Below, piece after piece: positions 17,652-25,872 of a stretch of DNA of 64,000 nt; positions within the stretch are counted from its first letter, which is position 1; each line of letters begins with the position of its first letter. The DNA comes from Neisseria animaloris. Lineage in GTDB: Bacteria; Pseudomonadota; Gammaproteobacteria; Burkholderiales; Neisseriaceae. The translations under genes and the position numbers were made by a program. The stretch lies in assembly GCF_900637855.1 (NCBI RefSeq), contig NZ_LR134440.1:1302001-1366000 (forward strand), in the 5' to 3' direction. Under the pieces are notes generated by a model. The model was given only the letters and a program-made list of their open reading frames with translations. It had not been told where the DNA came from and made no database searches.

Positions 17652-19859
17652 ATGTTGAAATCTATCACTTTACAAGATACTGCTACCTATCAATTAGCTA
17701 CTATTGATAATTTAGCTCAAATCAATTTTTTCTATGGTGCAAATGGAAGTGGGAAAACCACTATTAGTAAAGTTATTGCTAATCCTGCACAATTTACAAA
17801 CTGTTCATTAATATGGGAAAACGGAAATTCATTACAATCAATGGTATACAATCATGATTTTGTGAGTAGAAATTTTAATTTCGATCAATGCGCAGAGTTA
17901 AAAGGAATTTTTACTCTTGGTGAAGACCAAGTAGATGCTGAAAAAAAGATAAATGTAGCCAAACAAGAATACGAAAAAATTCAGAAAAATATCGATAGTG
18001 ACAAAAAATCAAAAGAACAAAAAGAAATTGAAAAACAGAATTTAGAGAAAAATTTTAAAGAAACCGTATGGGAGTTAAAAAATAAATATGCAAGCTGCTT
18101 TCAAGAAATATTTACTGGATTGATGAGCAGTAAAGAAAAATTTAAGAATAAAGTCTTAAAAGAATATGAACAGAATAAAAATAATATGCAAGCTAATAAC
18201 CTGCAAATTGATGATTTAAAAAAACAATATATCACTTTATTTCAGTCAGATTTAAAGTCAGAAATTGAACTTTCATCTATTAGTGTTGAATTTCTGATTG
18301 ATTGCGAAACTAACCCTATTCTACAAAAGAAAATTATAGGTAGTGCTGATGTTAATATTTCAACTCTAATTGCAGAACTCGGCAATAGTGATTGGGTGCG
18401 TAAAGGGATTAGTTTTTTTAAAGTAAGTAATAATATTTGTCCATTTTGCCAGCAGCAGGTTCAAGAAAATCTAAAAAATCAAATTGAAATTTATTTTGAT
18501 GAAGCTTTCTTAAAGGATAGTCAAGCTATCATTGATATAAAAGAACAATACGAAGAAGAAATTAAAATCTTGAATGAAACATTAGAATCTCTAATTAAAT
18601 CAAATCCTAAATTTCTAGATATAGAAAAGTTGCAACAAGAGCAAAAAATAATTTCAGAACGATTAAGTAATAATCTTAGGATACTAAATGAAAAGGTTAA
18701 TGAGCCTAGCAGAAGTCTAAAAATAAATCCAATTGGTGATGTGATCAACCAGATTAATGAATTAATTATTGAGGCTAATGAAAAAATTAATGAGCATAAT
18801 AACATTGTTATCAATTCGGAAAATGAAAAGAAAAAATTGAATAGTGAAATTTGGTTATTTATCATAAAAGAAATTCAATCAGAAATTGAGAAATATAATA
18901 AGAGTGTTAAAGGTTTTAGTGATGGAATTTCTAGCTTAATTACCAAAATATCGGAAAAAGAAGATGAAAAAACTAAGAAAGAACATGAAATTAAAGAGTT
19001 GGCTGTAAAATTAACTAGCATTCAACCAACAGTTGATGGAATTAACTCAATGCTTAGAAATTTTGGTTTTAATGGATTTAGTCTCAAAATTTCTGACAAT
19101 AAGAGAGGCTATCAGTTAATCCGAAATACCGGAGAGATAGCTAAAAATTTAAGTGAGGGGGAAAAGACTTTTATTACTTTTCTATATTTTTATCACCTCT
19201 TGCGAGGAGGTACCGACGATAACGGCATTACAGCTGATAGAGTAGTGGTATTTGATGACCCTATTTCAAGTCTAGATAGTGATATTTTATTTATTGTTAG
19301 CACTTTAATTAGGAACTTACTGCTTGATGCAGAAAATGGAAATGGATATATAAAGCAAATTTTTGTTTTAACTCACAACGTTTATTTTTATAAAGAAATT
19401 ACATTTGTAAAACGAATTCCGAATCATCGAAAATTGAAAACTTATAAACCATGGAAAAAGAAATTTTGGATTATTCGTAAACATAATATGCTTTCAACTA
19501 TTGAAGGGTATGATGATAGAAATCCTATAAATACATCATATGAATTGCTATGGTCGGAGGTTAGAAAACAGGACTTATCAAATCATAACTTACCTAATAC
19601 TATGCGCAGGATTTTGGAGAATTATTTTCATATCTGGGGAGGTGTTGAGTTAGATGAATTGCCACAGAAATTTTCTGATATTCAGGAGCAACGATTATGC
19701 GAAATGCTATTATATTGGGCAAATGCGGGTTCGCATTCTCTTGATGACGAGCAATATTTCGCGATGAATGATGATACTATTCGGAAGTTTTTAGATGTTT
19801 TTAAAAAAATCTTTATAGAGACACAACAAATTGCTCATTACGAGATGATGATGAAATAG
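17652..19859 (+). CDS. RloC-like AAA_13 ATPase, candidate anticodon nuclease
   Basis: 735 residues. Walker A GANGSGKTT is at residues 29-37, the ABC signature LSEGE at 500-504 and Walker B VVVFDD ends at D535-D536, separated by a long Lys/Glu/Asn-rich coiled coil, as in SMC/Rad50-like ATPases. ICPFCQQQ (C263, C266) is a zinc-hook-like motif. Near the C-terminus MRRILEN gives R652 and E656 at the R-x3-E spacing of PrrC, and GSHS gives H695, so the PrrC/RloC tRNase triad is plausible. RloC-type enzymes cut tRNA anticodon loops in phage or DNA-damage responses. GC is far below that of its neighbours and no hsd genes flank it. The ATPase call is firm; the nuclease role is inference. Confidence 0.78.
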   Translation: MLKSITLQDTATYQLATIDNLAQINFFYGANGSGKTTISKVIANPAQFTNCSLIWENGNSLQSMVYNHDFVSRNFNFDQCAELKGIFTLGEDQVDAEKKINVAKQEYEKIQKNIDSDKKSKEQKEIEKQNLEKNFKETVWELKNKYASCFQEIFTGLMSSKEKFKNKVLKEYEQNKNNMQANNLQIDDLKKQYITLFQSDLKSEIELSSISVEFLIDCETNPILQKKIIGSADVNISTLIAELGNSDWVRKGISFFKVSNNICPFCQQQVQENLKNQIEIYFDEAFLKDSQAIIDIKEQYEEEIKILNETLESLIKSNPKFLDIEKLQQEQKIISERLSNNLRILNEKVNEPSRSLKINPIGDVINQINELIIEANEKINEHNNIVINSENEKKKLNSEIWLFIIKEIQSEIEKYNKSVKGFSDGISSLITKISEKEDEKTKKEHEIKELAVKLTSIQPTVDGINSMLRNFGFNGFSLKISDNKRGYQLIRNTGEIAKNLSEGEKTFITFLYFYHLLRGGTDDNGITADRVVVFDDPISSLDSDILFIVSTLIRNLLLDAENGNGYIKQIFVLTHNVYFYKEITFVKRIPNHRKLKTYKPWKKKFWIIRKHNMLSTIEGYDDRNPINTSYELLWSEVRKQDLSNHNLPNTMRRILENYFHIWGGVELDELPQKFSDIQEQRLCEMLLYWANAGSHSLDDEQYFAMNDDTIRKFLDVFKKIFIETQQIAHYEMMMK

Positions 19860-19920
19860 GCAGTGTAGCCCGTCGTAGCAACTACTGTCGATAATATGAT
19901 AATTGATGTATATAAACATT

Positions 19921-19964
19921 AAGGCCGTCTGAAAATTCTTGCCATAAGATTTTCAGACGGCCTT
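19921..19964 (+). terminator. DUS hairpin with T-run after the RloC-like gene
   Basis: Stem of AAGGCCGTCTGAAAA and its complement with a loop of about 14 bases and six Ts after the right arm, about 60 bases after the stop. Confidence 0.75.
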
Positions 19965-20002
19965 TTTTATATGGGTACTCGTTGGCAGTTAGATGTAACA
20001 AG

Positions 20003-20422
20003 CTATTTATTCTCTTCCAACACAATGGGTTTGAAGTCAAAGGTGTACTCCATAATTTCACCGGTTGCGACGTGCCTGTGGGCTTGCGGTTCGATTTTTA
20101 GATATTTGACCGTGAATATTTTGTTTTCTGTGGGTTTGGGAACAGGAGTGAAAACACTTGTGATGAAACGCATGTCCGGCAGGCTGAACAATAATGCCTT
20201 TACTTTTACCGTGCTGTTTTCTCCTGGTTCGTTTGTCTAGCCGGTATATAAGTTGGTAATCGGTGGAAGCAATATTGCATAGCTGGGTAAGCAAAATGAT
20301 TGATAATGTTGAATTTTCGGATCGGATTCGCTATTTCGCTGCAACCACATGAATGTGTTTTGCCATTTAAAAACATCGGGCACACTTTTGACCTTTATGC
20401 CAGAAGTGAGGGTAAAACTCAC
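20003..20422 (-). pseudogene. Unknown gene interrupted by one in-frame TAG, 5' end missing
   Basis: On the minus strand one frame is open from after a TAA near 20435 to a stop at 20003 except for a single TAG at 20237-20239. Reading through it gives about 139 residues: SFTLTSGIKVKSVPDVFKW... before the stop and TNEPGENSTVKVKALLF...TFDFKPIVLEENK after. The first initiator is a GTG at 20422 with no good ribosome site, and the frame continues a few codons upstream, so the 5' end is probably lost. I do not recognise the family; the sequence looks beta-rich and soluble. Confidence 0.6.
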
Positions 20423-20451
20423 TATGATATGGCAGTTTATTTATAGAATTT

Positions 20452-20496
20452 AAGGCCATCTGAAAAATACGTATCATAAGTTTTTCAGACGACCTT
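20452..20496. repeat. Degenerate DUS inverted pair
   Basis: AAGGCCATCTGAAAAA and TTTTTCAGACGACCTT: both arms carry one substitution relative to AG-DUS, so the hairpin has decayed. It sits upstream of the 5' end of the pseudogene at 20003-20422. Confidence 0.6.
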
Positions 20497-20578
20497 GTCT
20501 TACCCGCAATCTAAACAGATATAGCGACCAAGATATAATTTTTCCTTTTTTCGATATTGCTTACAGTTATTTCAGCCT

Positions 20579-20590
20579 TTCAGGTAGCCT
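20579..20590 (-). other. Foreign-dialect uptake sequence (AG-eikDUS)
   Basis: The minus strand reads AGGCTACCTGAA, which I recall as the Eikenella dialect of DUS and not the AGGCCGTCTGAA used elsewhere in this window. Confidence 0.6.
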
Positions 20591-20636
20591 TGCTAGAATG
20601 CTTTTTCAATCAAAAGAAAGAACTAGAGAGGAAAGT

Positions 20637-21179
20637 ATGGCCCGTTTAACTGTACATAGTGTGGCATCCGCGCCTGAGGCGGCAAAAGGTCGTGTGGAAA
20701 CGGCTCTGAAAAACAACGGCTTTTTGCCGAATCTGATTGGCGTATTGGCCAATGCGCCGGCGGCCTTGGCGATGTATCAGGAAGTGGGTGCGCTGAATGC
20801 CACCACCAGCCTGACTGCGGGCGAGCGTGAGGTGGTGCAGATTACGGCGGCGGTGTTGAATGAGTGCGGTTTCTGCAAAGCGGGGCATACTGCTTTGAGT
20901 ACGAAAAAGAATTTGCTTGACCCGCAGGCGATTGAGGCTTTGCGCAACACGCAGGCTTTAGAGGACCCTAAATTCAACCGCTTGGCTTTGTTTACCCAAG
21001 CGGTGATGACGAATAAAGGCAATGTGGGTGATACCGAGTTGCAGGCATTTTTTGATGTGGGGTATAACGAGCAACAGGCTTTGGAAGTGGTGCTGGGCGT
21101 GGCGTTGGCCACTTTGTGCAATTATGCGAATAATCTGGCGCGCACGGAAATCAACGAGCAATTACAGCCTTTTGCTTGA
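20637..21179 (+). CDS. AhpD-like carboxymuconolactone decarboxylase family protein
   Basis: 180 residues. ECGFCKAGHTAL carries the C-x-x-C...H redox motif of the AhpD/CMD family, in which the cysteines and histidine reduce peroxides or relay electrons. The start MARLTVHSVASAPE at 20637 is preceded by GAGAGGAAAG; the frame upstream to 20598 lacks features. The gene stands alone in the cytoplasm-directed class (no signal peptide) and is followed by a DUS hairpin. Peroxidase activity is the family expectation, not shown here. Confidence 0.85.
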   Translation: MARLTVHSVASAPEAAKGRVETALKNNGFLPNLIGVLANAPAALAMYQEVGALNATTSLTAGEREVVQITAAVLNECGFCKAGHTALSTKKNLLDPQAIEALRNTQALEDPKFNRLALFTQAVMTNKGNVGDTELQAFFDVGYNEQQALEVVLGVALATLCNYANNLARTEINEQLQPFA

Positions 21180-21204
21180 TAAAAAGCTGTTTGGTATGTT
21201 TAAA

Positions 21205-21236
21205 AGGCCGTCTGAAACATTGTTTTCAGACGGCCT
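21205..21236 (+). terminator. DUS hairpin terminator after the AhpD-like gene
   Basis: AGGCCGTCTGAAACA and TGTTTTCAGACGGCCT face each other 26 bases after the stop. Confidence 0.65.
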
Positions 21237-21326
21237 CTGTCGATTTATTGCTCATTTCTTTTATCCTAATCCGCAGTATAATCTTACCGTTATCAGCAAT
21301 CCCTCCTGCCGGAAAGAAACGGTGCC

Positions 21327-21872
21327 ATGATGTCAGCTACTTTGATTGTTTATTCGACTGTCGACGGCCATACGTTGGCAATCTGTCGGCACATTGCCGA
21401 AATATTGGAAAAGCACGGCGAGGAGACGGTATTGGTGGAAATCGGCGGGGCAATAGAAATGGATTGCCGTCGTTTTAACAAGATAGTCGTCGGAGCGAGT
21501 ATCCGCTACGGCAGCCACCGGCCTGTTTTATATCGGTTTATAAACCGCCACCGCGCCGATTTAGAACGGGCGGCTTCGGCGTTCTTTTCCGTGGGTGCGG
21601 TAGCGCGTAAACCCGGCAAGGATACGCCTGAAGGCAATCCGTATTTTGCCAAGTTTGTGCGTAAGGGCGGCTGGGTTCCGCCATTGGCTGCGGTGTTTGC
21701 GGGTAAAATCGACTATCCGAAATATTCGCTGCTTGAAAAGTGGATTATCCGCATGATCATGCATATTACTCACGGCCCTACGGATATTTCCGGTACGTTT
21801 GAGTTTACCGATTGGGCGGCGGTAGAATGTTTTGCCGAACAGATAGCGGCAGCGGAGCCGACGCAGATATAA
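21327..21872 (+). CDS. hemG: Menaquinone-dependent protoporphyrinogen oxidase HemG
   Basis: 181 residues, matching HemG. The N-terminus LIVYSTVDGHTLAICRHIAE is the FMN phosphate-binding loop of a long-chain flavodoxin, with VVGASIRYGSHRP following at the second FMN loop. HemG oxidises protoporphyrinogen IX to protoporphyrin IX at the inner face of the membrane, passing electrons to quinone. It converges on hemL, so two haem-pathway genes sit tail to tail. ATG codons at 21327 and 21330 are both possible. Confidence 0.85.
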   Translation: MMSATLIVYSTVDGHTLAICRHIAEILEKHGEETVLVEIGGAIEMDCRRFNKIVVGASIRYGSHRPVLYRFINRHRADLERAASAFFSVGAVARKPGKDTPEGNPYFAKFVRKGGWVPPLAAVFAGKIDYPKYSLLEKWIIRMIMHITHGPTDISGTFEFTDWAAVECFAEQIAAAEPTQI

Positions 21873-21885
21873 ACGGATATGAACA

Positions 21886-21923
21886 GAGAGGCCGTCTGAA
21901 AATGTTTTTTCAGACGGCCTCTC
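21886..21923. terminator. Bidirectional DUS hairpin between hemG and hemL
   Basis: GAGAGGCCGTCTGAAAA and its complement with a short loop, between two convergent genes; probable terminator for both. Confidence 0.7.
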
Positions 21924-21949
21924 CAATGCTTCGGCTAAGTTAAAACAGG

Positions 21950-23233
21950 CTAATTCGCCATCTCGGCAAACACTTCTTTGGCGGTAGCAACGGTTTCGTC
22001 TATCAATTCAGGCGTATGTGCGGCCGACATGAAGCAGGCTTCGTAGGCCGAGGGGCCGAACGCCACGCCGCGCTCGAGCATGCCGTGGAAGAAGCGTTTG
22101 AAATCTTCGATGTTGGAGCGGGTCATGTCGGCATAGCTTTGCGGCGTGCTGTCGGCAAAATAGAGGCCGAACATGCCGCCGACGTAATCGGCGTTGAAGG
22201 TAACGCCGGCTTCTTTCGAGGCCGTCTGAAAACCGTTAACTAGTTGTTCGGTGAGCTTGGTAAGGTTTTCGTAGAAGCCTTCGCGCTGGATGATTTCTAG
22301 GGTTTTCAAACCGGCGGCCACGGCCACGGGGTTGCCCGACAGCGTGCCTGCCTGATACACGCCGCCAAGCGGGGAGATGCAGGCCATGATGTCTTTGCGG
22401 CCGCCGAACGCCGCCAACGGCATACCGCCGCCGATCACTTTGCCCATGGTGGTTAAGTCGGGTTTGATGCCGTGCAGCGATTGCGCGCCGCCCAATGCCA
22501 CGCGGAAGCCGGTCATCACTTCGTCGTAAATCAACACCGCGCCGTGTTGTTCGGTAAGCGAACGCAGGGCTTTGATGAAGTTTTCAGACGGCCTTACCAA
22601 GTTCATATTGCCGGCAAACGGTTCGAGAATCACGCAGGCTATTTCGCTGCCGATTTGGGCGAAGGTTTCTTCGAGCTGGGCGACGTTGTTGTATTCCAAA
22701 ACCAGCGTGTGTTGGGTGAAATCTGCGGGCACGCCGGCGGAGCTGGGATTGCCGAACGTGAGCAGGCCGCTGCCCGCTTTAACCAGCAGGCTGTCGGAAT
22801 GGCCGTGGTAGCAGCCTTCGAATTTGATGATTTTGTCGCGTTGGGTAAAGCCGCGAGCCAAGCGGATGGCACTCATGGTGGCTTCGGTACCGGAGCTGAC
22901 GAGGCGCACCTGTTCCACGCTGGGCACGAGTTTGGCGATTTCTTCGGCAATCACGATTTCACCTTCGGTAGGCGCACCGAACGACAAACCGCCCAAGGCT
23001 GCTTCGCGCACGGCTTCGATCACTTCGGGATGGGCGTGGCCGACAATCGCGGGCCCCCACGAGCCTACATAGTCGATATAACGGGTATCGTTTTCGTCCC
23101 AAACATATGCGCCTTGGGCTTTTTTGATGAAGCGCGGCACACCGCCGACGCTGCCGAATGCGCGCACGGGCGAGTTGACACCGCCGGGAATGATGGCTTT
23201 GGCACGGTTGAACAATGCTTCGTTGCGGTTCAT
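21950..23233 (-). CDS. hemL: Glutamate-1-semialdehyde 2,1-aminomutase HemL
   Basis: 427 residues, the standard size. It converts glutamate-1-semialdehyde to 5-aminolevulinate in the C5 haem pathway, using PLP. The PLP lysine lies in [19 protein letters not shown], and [17 protein letters not shown], the substrate-side glycine-rich stretch, is near the N-terminus. I start at MNRNEALF (ATG complement 23231-23233), preceded by TAAGGAG; a longer frame to 23290 adds 19 unsupported residues. An internal DUS is translated as RPSEN. Confidence 0.95.
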   Translation of the reverse strand: MNRNEALFNRAKAIIPGGVNSPVRAFGSVGGVPRFIKKAQGAYVWDENDTRYIDYVGSWGPAIVGHAHPEVIEAVREAALGGLSFGAPTEGEIVIAEEIAKLVPSVEQVRLVSSGTEATMSAIRLARGFTQRDKIIKFEGCYHGHSDSLLVKAGSGLLTFGNPSSAGVPADFTQHTLVLEYNNVAQLEETFAQIGSEIACVILEPFAGNMNLVRPSENFIKALRSLTEQHGAVLIYDEVMTGFRVALGGAQSLHGIKPDLTTMGKVIGGGMPLAAFGGRKDIMACISPLGGVYQAGTLSGNPVAVAAGLKTLEIIQREGFYENLTKLTEQLVNGFQTASKEAGVTFNADYVGGMFGLYFADSTPQSYADMTRSNIEDFKRFFHGMLERGVAFGPSAYEACFMSAAHTPELIDETVATAKEVFAEMAN

Positions 23234-23366
23234 AACAGGCTCCTTAGTAAATAATCGATATTCTAACAGCTTTATCTGCCGTCGTTTCAAGTGGGAGATA
23301 TGGTATATTCGGTTTGCCCTCCGCCGTATTTTTCAGACGGCCTTTTTAAAAAGATTCGGTACCCGT

Positions 23367-24197
23367 ATGAACAGCATAGAAAAATTCAGCAACAGCATTT
23401 ATCAAAGTCTTGACCGTTACCAAGCCATGACTGCGAGCATCCAGAGCATGGTGGAAGCCTTCTGGTTACGGGTGCCTTATCTGATTGTGGCTTTGGCGGT
23501 ATTCATACTGTTTTGGTTTGCATCCAAGCTGTTTAAGTATTTGGCGGTCAAACTGCTTTCCCGCCGGTTGAGCAACCGTATGAATTTACTGCTGGTGTTG
23601 AAGCGCATCGGCAGTGCGCTGATTGTTTTTGCCGGCTTTCTCGCTGCCATGATGATTGCCATTCCCGATTTCACACCGGCGCAGTTGATCAGTGCGCTCG
23701 GCATCGGCTCGGTGGCCATCGGTTTTGCTTTCAAAGATATTTTTCAAAACCTGCTTTCCGGCATTTTATTGCTGTTGAGCGAGCCGTTTAAAATCGGCGA
23801 CCGCATTTCGTCCGGCGGCTTTGAGGGCACGGTGGAAAGCATTGAAATACGGGCGACCACGCTGCGCACTTATGACGACCGGCGCATCGTGATACCCAAT
23901 TCCCAATTGTTTACCTCCCCCGTTACCGTCAACACCAGCAGCGGCCGCTACCGCCAAAGCACCACGTTTACACTGCCTGCCGGTTTGAATGCGGAGGCCG
24001 TCAAACAGCAGATTATCCGTACGGTCGAACAACAGTGCGGCGACAATGTTTCCGACCCCGAAATCGCCGTTACCGCCGTTTCCGACAGCTCGACCACGTT
24101 GGAACTGCGCTGGTGGGTGCGGGGGATTGCCGACAACAACCGCGTTCTCGACGAAGTGCTGTCGCATATCCAACCCTTATTGAAACAGCAGGTTTAG
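23367..24197 (+). CDS. mscS: Small-conductance mechanosensitive channel, MscS family
   Basis: 276 residues, similar to E. coli MscS. Three membrane spans end in the pore-lining helix LISALGIGSVAIGFAFKD, followed by NLLSGILLLLSEPFKIGD and the beta domain (GTVESIEIRATTLRTYD...RIVIPNSQ). The channel opens on membrane tension to release solutes in osmotic downshock. The start at 23367 is chosen because upstream codons overlap the divergent hemL 5' end. A DUS lies just before the gene. Confidence 0.9.
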   Translation: MNSIEKFSNSIYQSLDRYQAMTASIQSMVEAFWLRVPYLIVALAVFILFWFASKLFKYLAVKLLSRRLSNRMNLLLVLKRIGSALIVFAGFLAAMMIAIPDFTPAQLISALGIGSVAIGFAFKDIFQNLLSGILLLLSEPFKIGDRISSGGFEGTVESIEIRATTLRTYDDRRIVIPNSQLFTSPVTVNTSSGRYRQSTTFTLPAGLNAEAVKQQIIRTVEQQCGDNVSDPEIAVTAVSDSSTTLELRWWVRGIADNNRVLDEVLSHIQPLLKQQV

Positions 24198-24224
24198 CCA
24201 ACTATTTTTCAGACGGCCTCTTCC

Positions 24225-25124
24225 ATGCAGCTTTTCCAATTAACCGGTTATCAAGAGCAATATCTGCAAACCCTGCAACAGCAGGGCAAATCGCAGCACA
24301 CGGTTGATGCCTACCGGCGCGATTTGGCGCAACTGTTCCGCCTGCTGTCCGAAAACACCGGTGAAGAGCTGCCGCACCGCCGTCATTTTGTCGCCGCCCT
24401 GAAAAAACTTTCACAGCAAAACCTGCACGAGCGCAGCATGGCACGGAAACTTTCGGTATGGCGGCAATATTGCGGCTGGTTGGTGCAGAACGGCCTACTC
24501 GAAGCCGACCCGACCCACAACCTCAAAGCCCCCAAGCCGCCCGAACGCCTGCCCAAAGCCATCGAACAGGAAACACTCAACAACCTGCTCGACAACGACT
24601 CCGACAACGAAGCCCTGCGCCTGCGCGATCATGCTATTTTCGAGCTGATGTACGGCAGCGGCCTGCGCCTGAGCGAAGTCCACGGCTTAAACCTGAATGA
24701 TATTCTGCTCGACGAAGGCTGGGTGAGCGTGCTCGGTAAAGGCAACAAACAACGCCGCGTGCCGTTAAGCGGCAAAAGCATCGAAGCCGTCTGCGCCTAC
24801 CTCCCCCACCGCGCCGCAAGCAGAGAGGAAACCGCGCTGTTCACCAACCGCCTCGGCAAGCGGCTCGGCTGCCGCCAAATCCAAAACCGCCTGCGCGAAT
24901 GGGCGTTGCGGCAAGGCAGCCCGCAGCACATTTCGCCGCACATGCTGCGCCACAGCTACGCCAGCCATCTGCTGCAATCCGCCAAAAACATCCGCGCCGT
25001 GCAGGAACTCTTAGGGCACAGCAATTTATCGACCACCCAGATTTACACCAAACTCGATTTCGACCATCTCGCCGCCGTGTATGACGATGCCCACCCGCGG
25101 GCAAAGAGAAAGAAAGAGAAATAA
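24225..25124 (+). CDS. xerC: Tyrosine recombinase XerC
   Basis: 299 residues. The N-terminal SAM-like core-binding domain covers about 1-95 and the catalytic domain the rest, with Arg in [10 protein letters not shown], Lys in GKGNKQRR, H-x-x-R in [10 protein letters not shown], the second His in LLGHSNLS and the nucleophile in [10 protein letters not shown]. The ending [18 protein letters not shown] matches XerC rather than XerD. It resolves chromosome dimers at dif with XerD. The ATG follows a TTCAGACGGCCTC uptake sequence directly. Confidence 0.93.
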   Translation: MQLFQLTGYQEQYLQTLQQQGKSQHTVDAYRRDLAQLFRLLSENTGEELPHRRHFVAALKKLSQQNLHERSMARKLSVWRQYCGWLVQNGLLEADPTHNLKAPKPPERLPKAIEQETLNNLLDNDSDNEALRLRDHAIFELMYGSGLRLSEVHGLNLNDILLDEGWVSVLGKGNKQRRVPLSGKSIEAVCAYLPHRAASREETALFTNRLGKRLGCRQIQNRLREWALRQGSPQHISPHMLRHSYASHLLQSAKNIRAVQELLGHSNLSTTQIYTKLDFDHLAAVYDDAHPRAKRKKEK

Positions 25125-25152
25125 CAGAGGCCGTCCGAAAACGGTTTGCAGT

Positions 25153-25779
25153 ATGACCACCGACCTATTCTCCCTCCTGCCGCAGCAGGAAAACAACCTT
25201 TTGCCTTACGACGGCATCGTAAACGATTACGGCATAGTGTTCCCTGCCGAAACCGCCGACCGTTATTTTGCCGTATTGATGCGCGAAACCCCGTGGCGGC
25301 ATGACGAAGCTGTGCTTTACGGCAAACACATTACCACCGCCCGGCAAACGGCATGGTATGGCGACGAGCCGTTCGCCTACACCTACTCGGGCATCACGCG
25401 CCGCGCTTTGCCGTGGACGGCGACTTTGGCAGCCGTCAAACAAGTCGTGGAAAGCCGTCTCGCCCGCTATAACCCGACGCTGTTCAATTCATGTTTGCTC
25501 AATCTTTATTCAGACGGCCTCGAAGGAATGTCGTGGCACAGCGACGACGAGCCGGAGCTGGGCAGACAGCCGGTGATTGTATCGGTGAGTTTCGGAGTAC
25601 CGCGCAAGTTTGCGTTCAAACACAAGCGCACCAAAGAAAAAAAGGAAATGATGCTGCAACACGGGCAGTTGATTGTGATGCGCGGCGACACCCAAAACCA
25701 TTGGCTGCATGCGGTTATGAAAAGCACGCGCATCAGCGGGCCGCGCATCAGCTTAACGTTTAGGACGATTGTCGGATAA
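25153..25779 (+). CDS. AlkB-like 2-oxoglutarate/Fe(II) dioxygenase
   Basis: 208 residues. The iron ligands are H and D in MSWHSDDEPELG and the distal His in HWLHAVMKS, followed by RISLTFR, whose arginines bind 2-oxoglutarate. This is the AlkB family, which removes alkyl lesions from DNA or RNA bases by oxidation; the size and motif spacing fit the ALKBH2/3-like bacterial group. The start at 25153 (MTTDLFSLL) is used; a frame to 25081 overlaps the end of xerC. An internal DUS is translated as YSDGL. Confidence 0.88.
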   Translation: MTTDLFSLLPQQENNLLPYDGIVNDYGIVFPAETADRYFAVLMRETPWRHDEAVLYGKHITTARQTAWYGDEPFAYTYSGITRRALPWTATLAAVKQVVESRLARYNPTLFNSCLLNLYSDGLEGMSWHSDDEPELGRQPVIVSVSFGVPRKFAFKHKRTKEKKEMMLQHGQLIVMRGDTQNHWLHAVMKSTRISGPRISLTFRTIVG

Positions 25780-25807
25780 ATGTCGGAATAGCGTTCGGCT
25801 GTCGGCA

Positions 25808-25854
25808 TGAGGCCGTCTGAAAACACTCTATCAAGTGCTTTTCAGACGGCCTCA
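25808..25854. terminator. Bidirectional DUS hairpin between convergent genes
   Basis: TGAGGCCGTCTGAAAA and TTTTCAGACGGCCTCA with a loop of about 15 bases between the alkB-like gene and the DASS transporter. Confidence 0.65.
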
Positions 25855-25872
25855 TTAACATGAATATGAAAG

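Noticed and set aside
19971..20240. 89-codon plus-strand frame after the RloC-like gene
   Set aside because: Antisense to the pseudogene at 20003-20422, which is more coherent.
17610..20600. Complete mobile element or prophage around the RloC-like gene
   Set aside because: No integrase, transposase, att-like direct repeats or phage genes are visible; only the low GC and decay suggest transfer.
22472..23254. 260-codon plus-strand frame across hemL
   Set aside because: Antisense to well-supported HemL; composition typical of complement frames (His, Gly, Ala rich).
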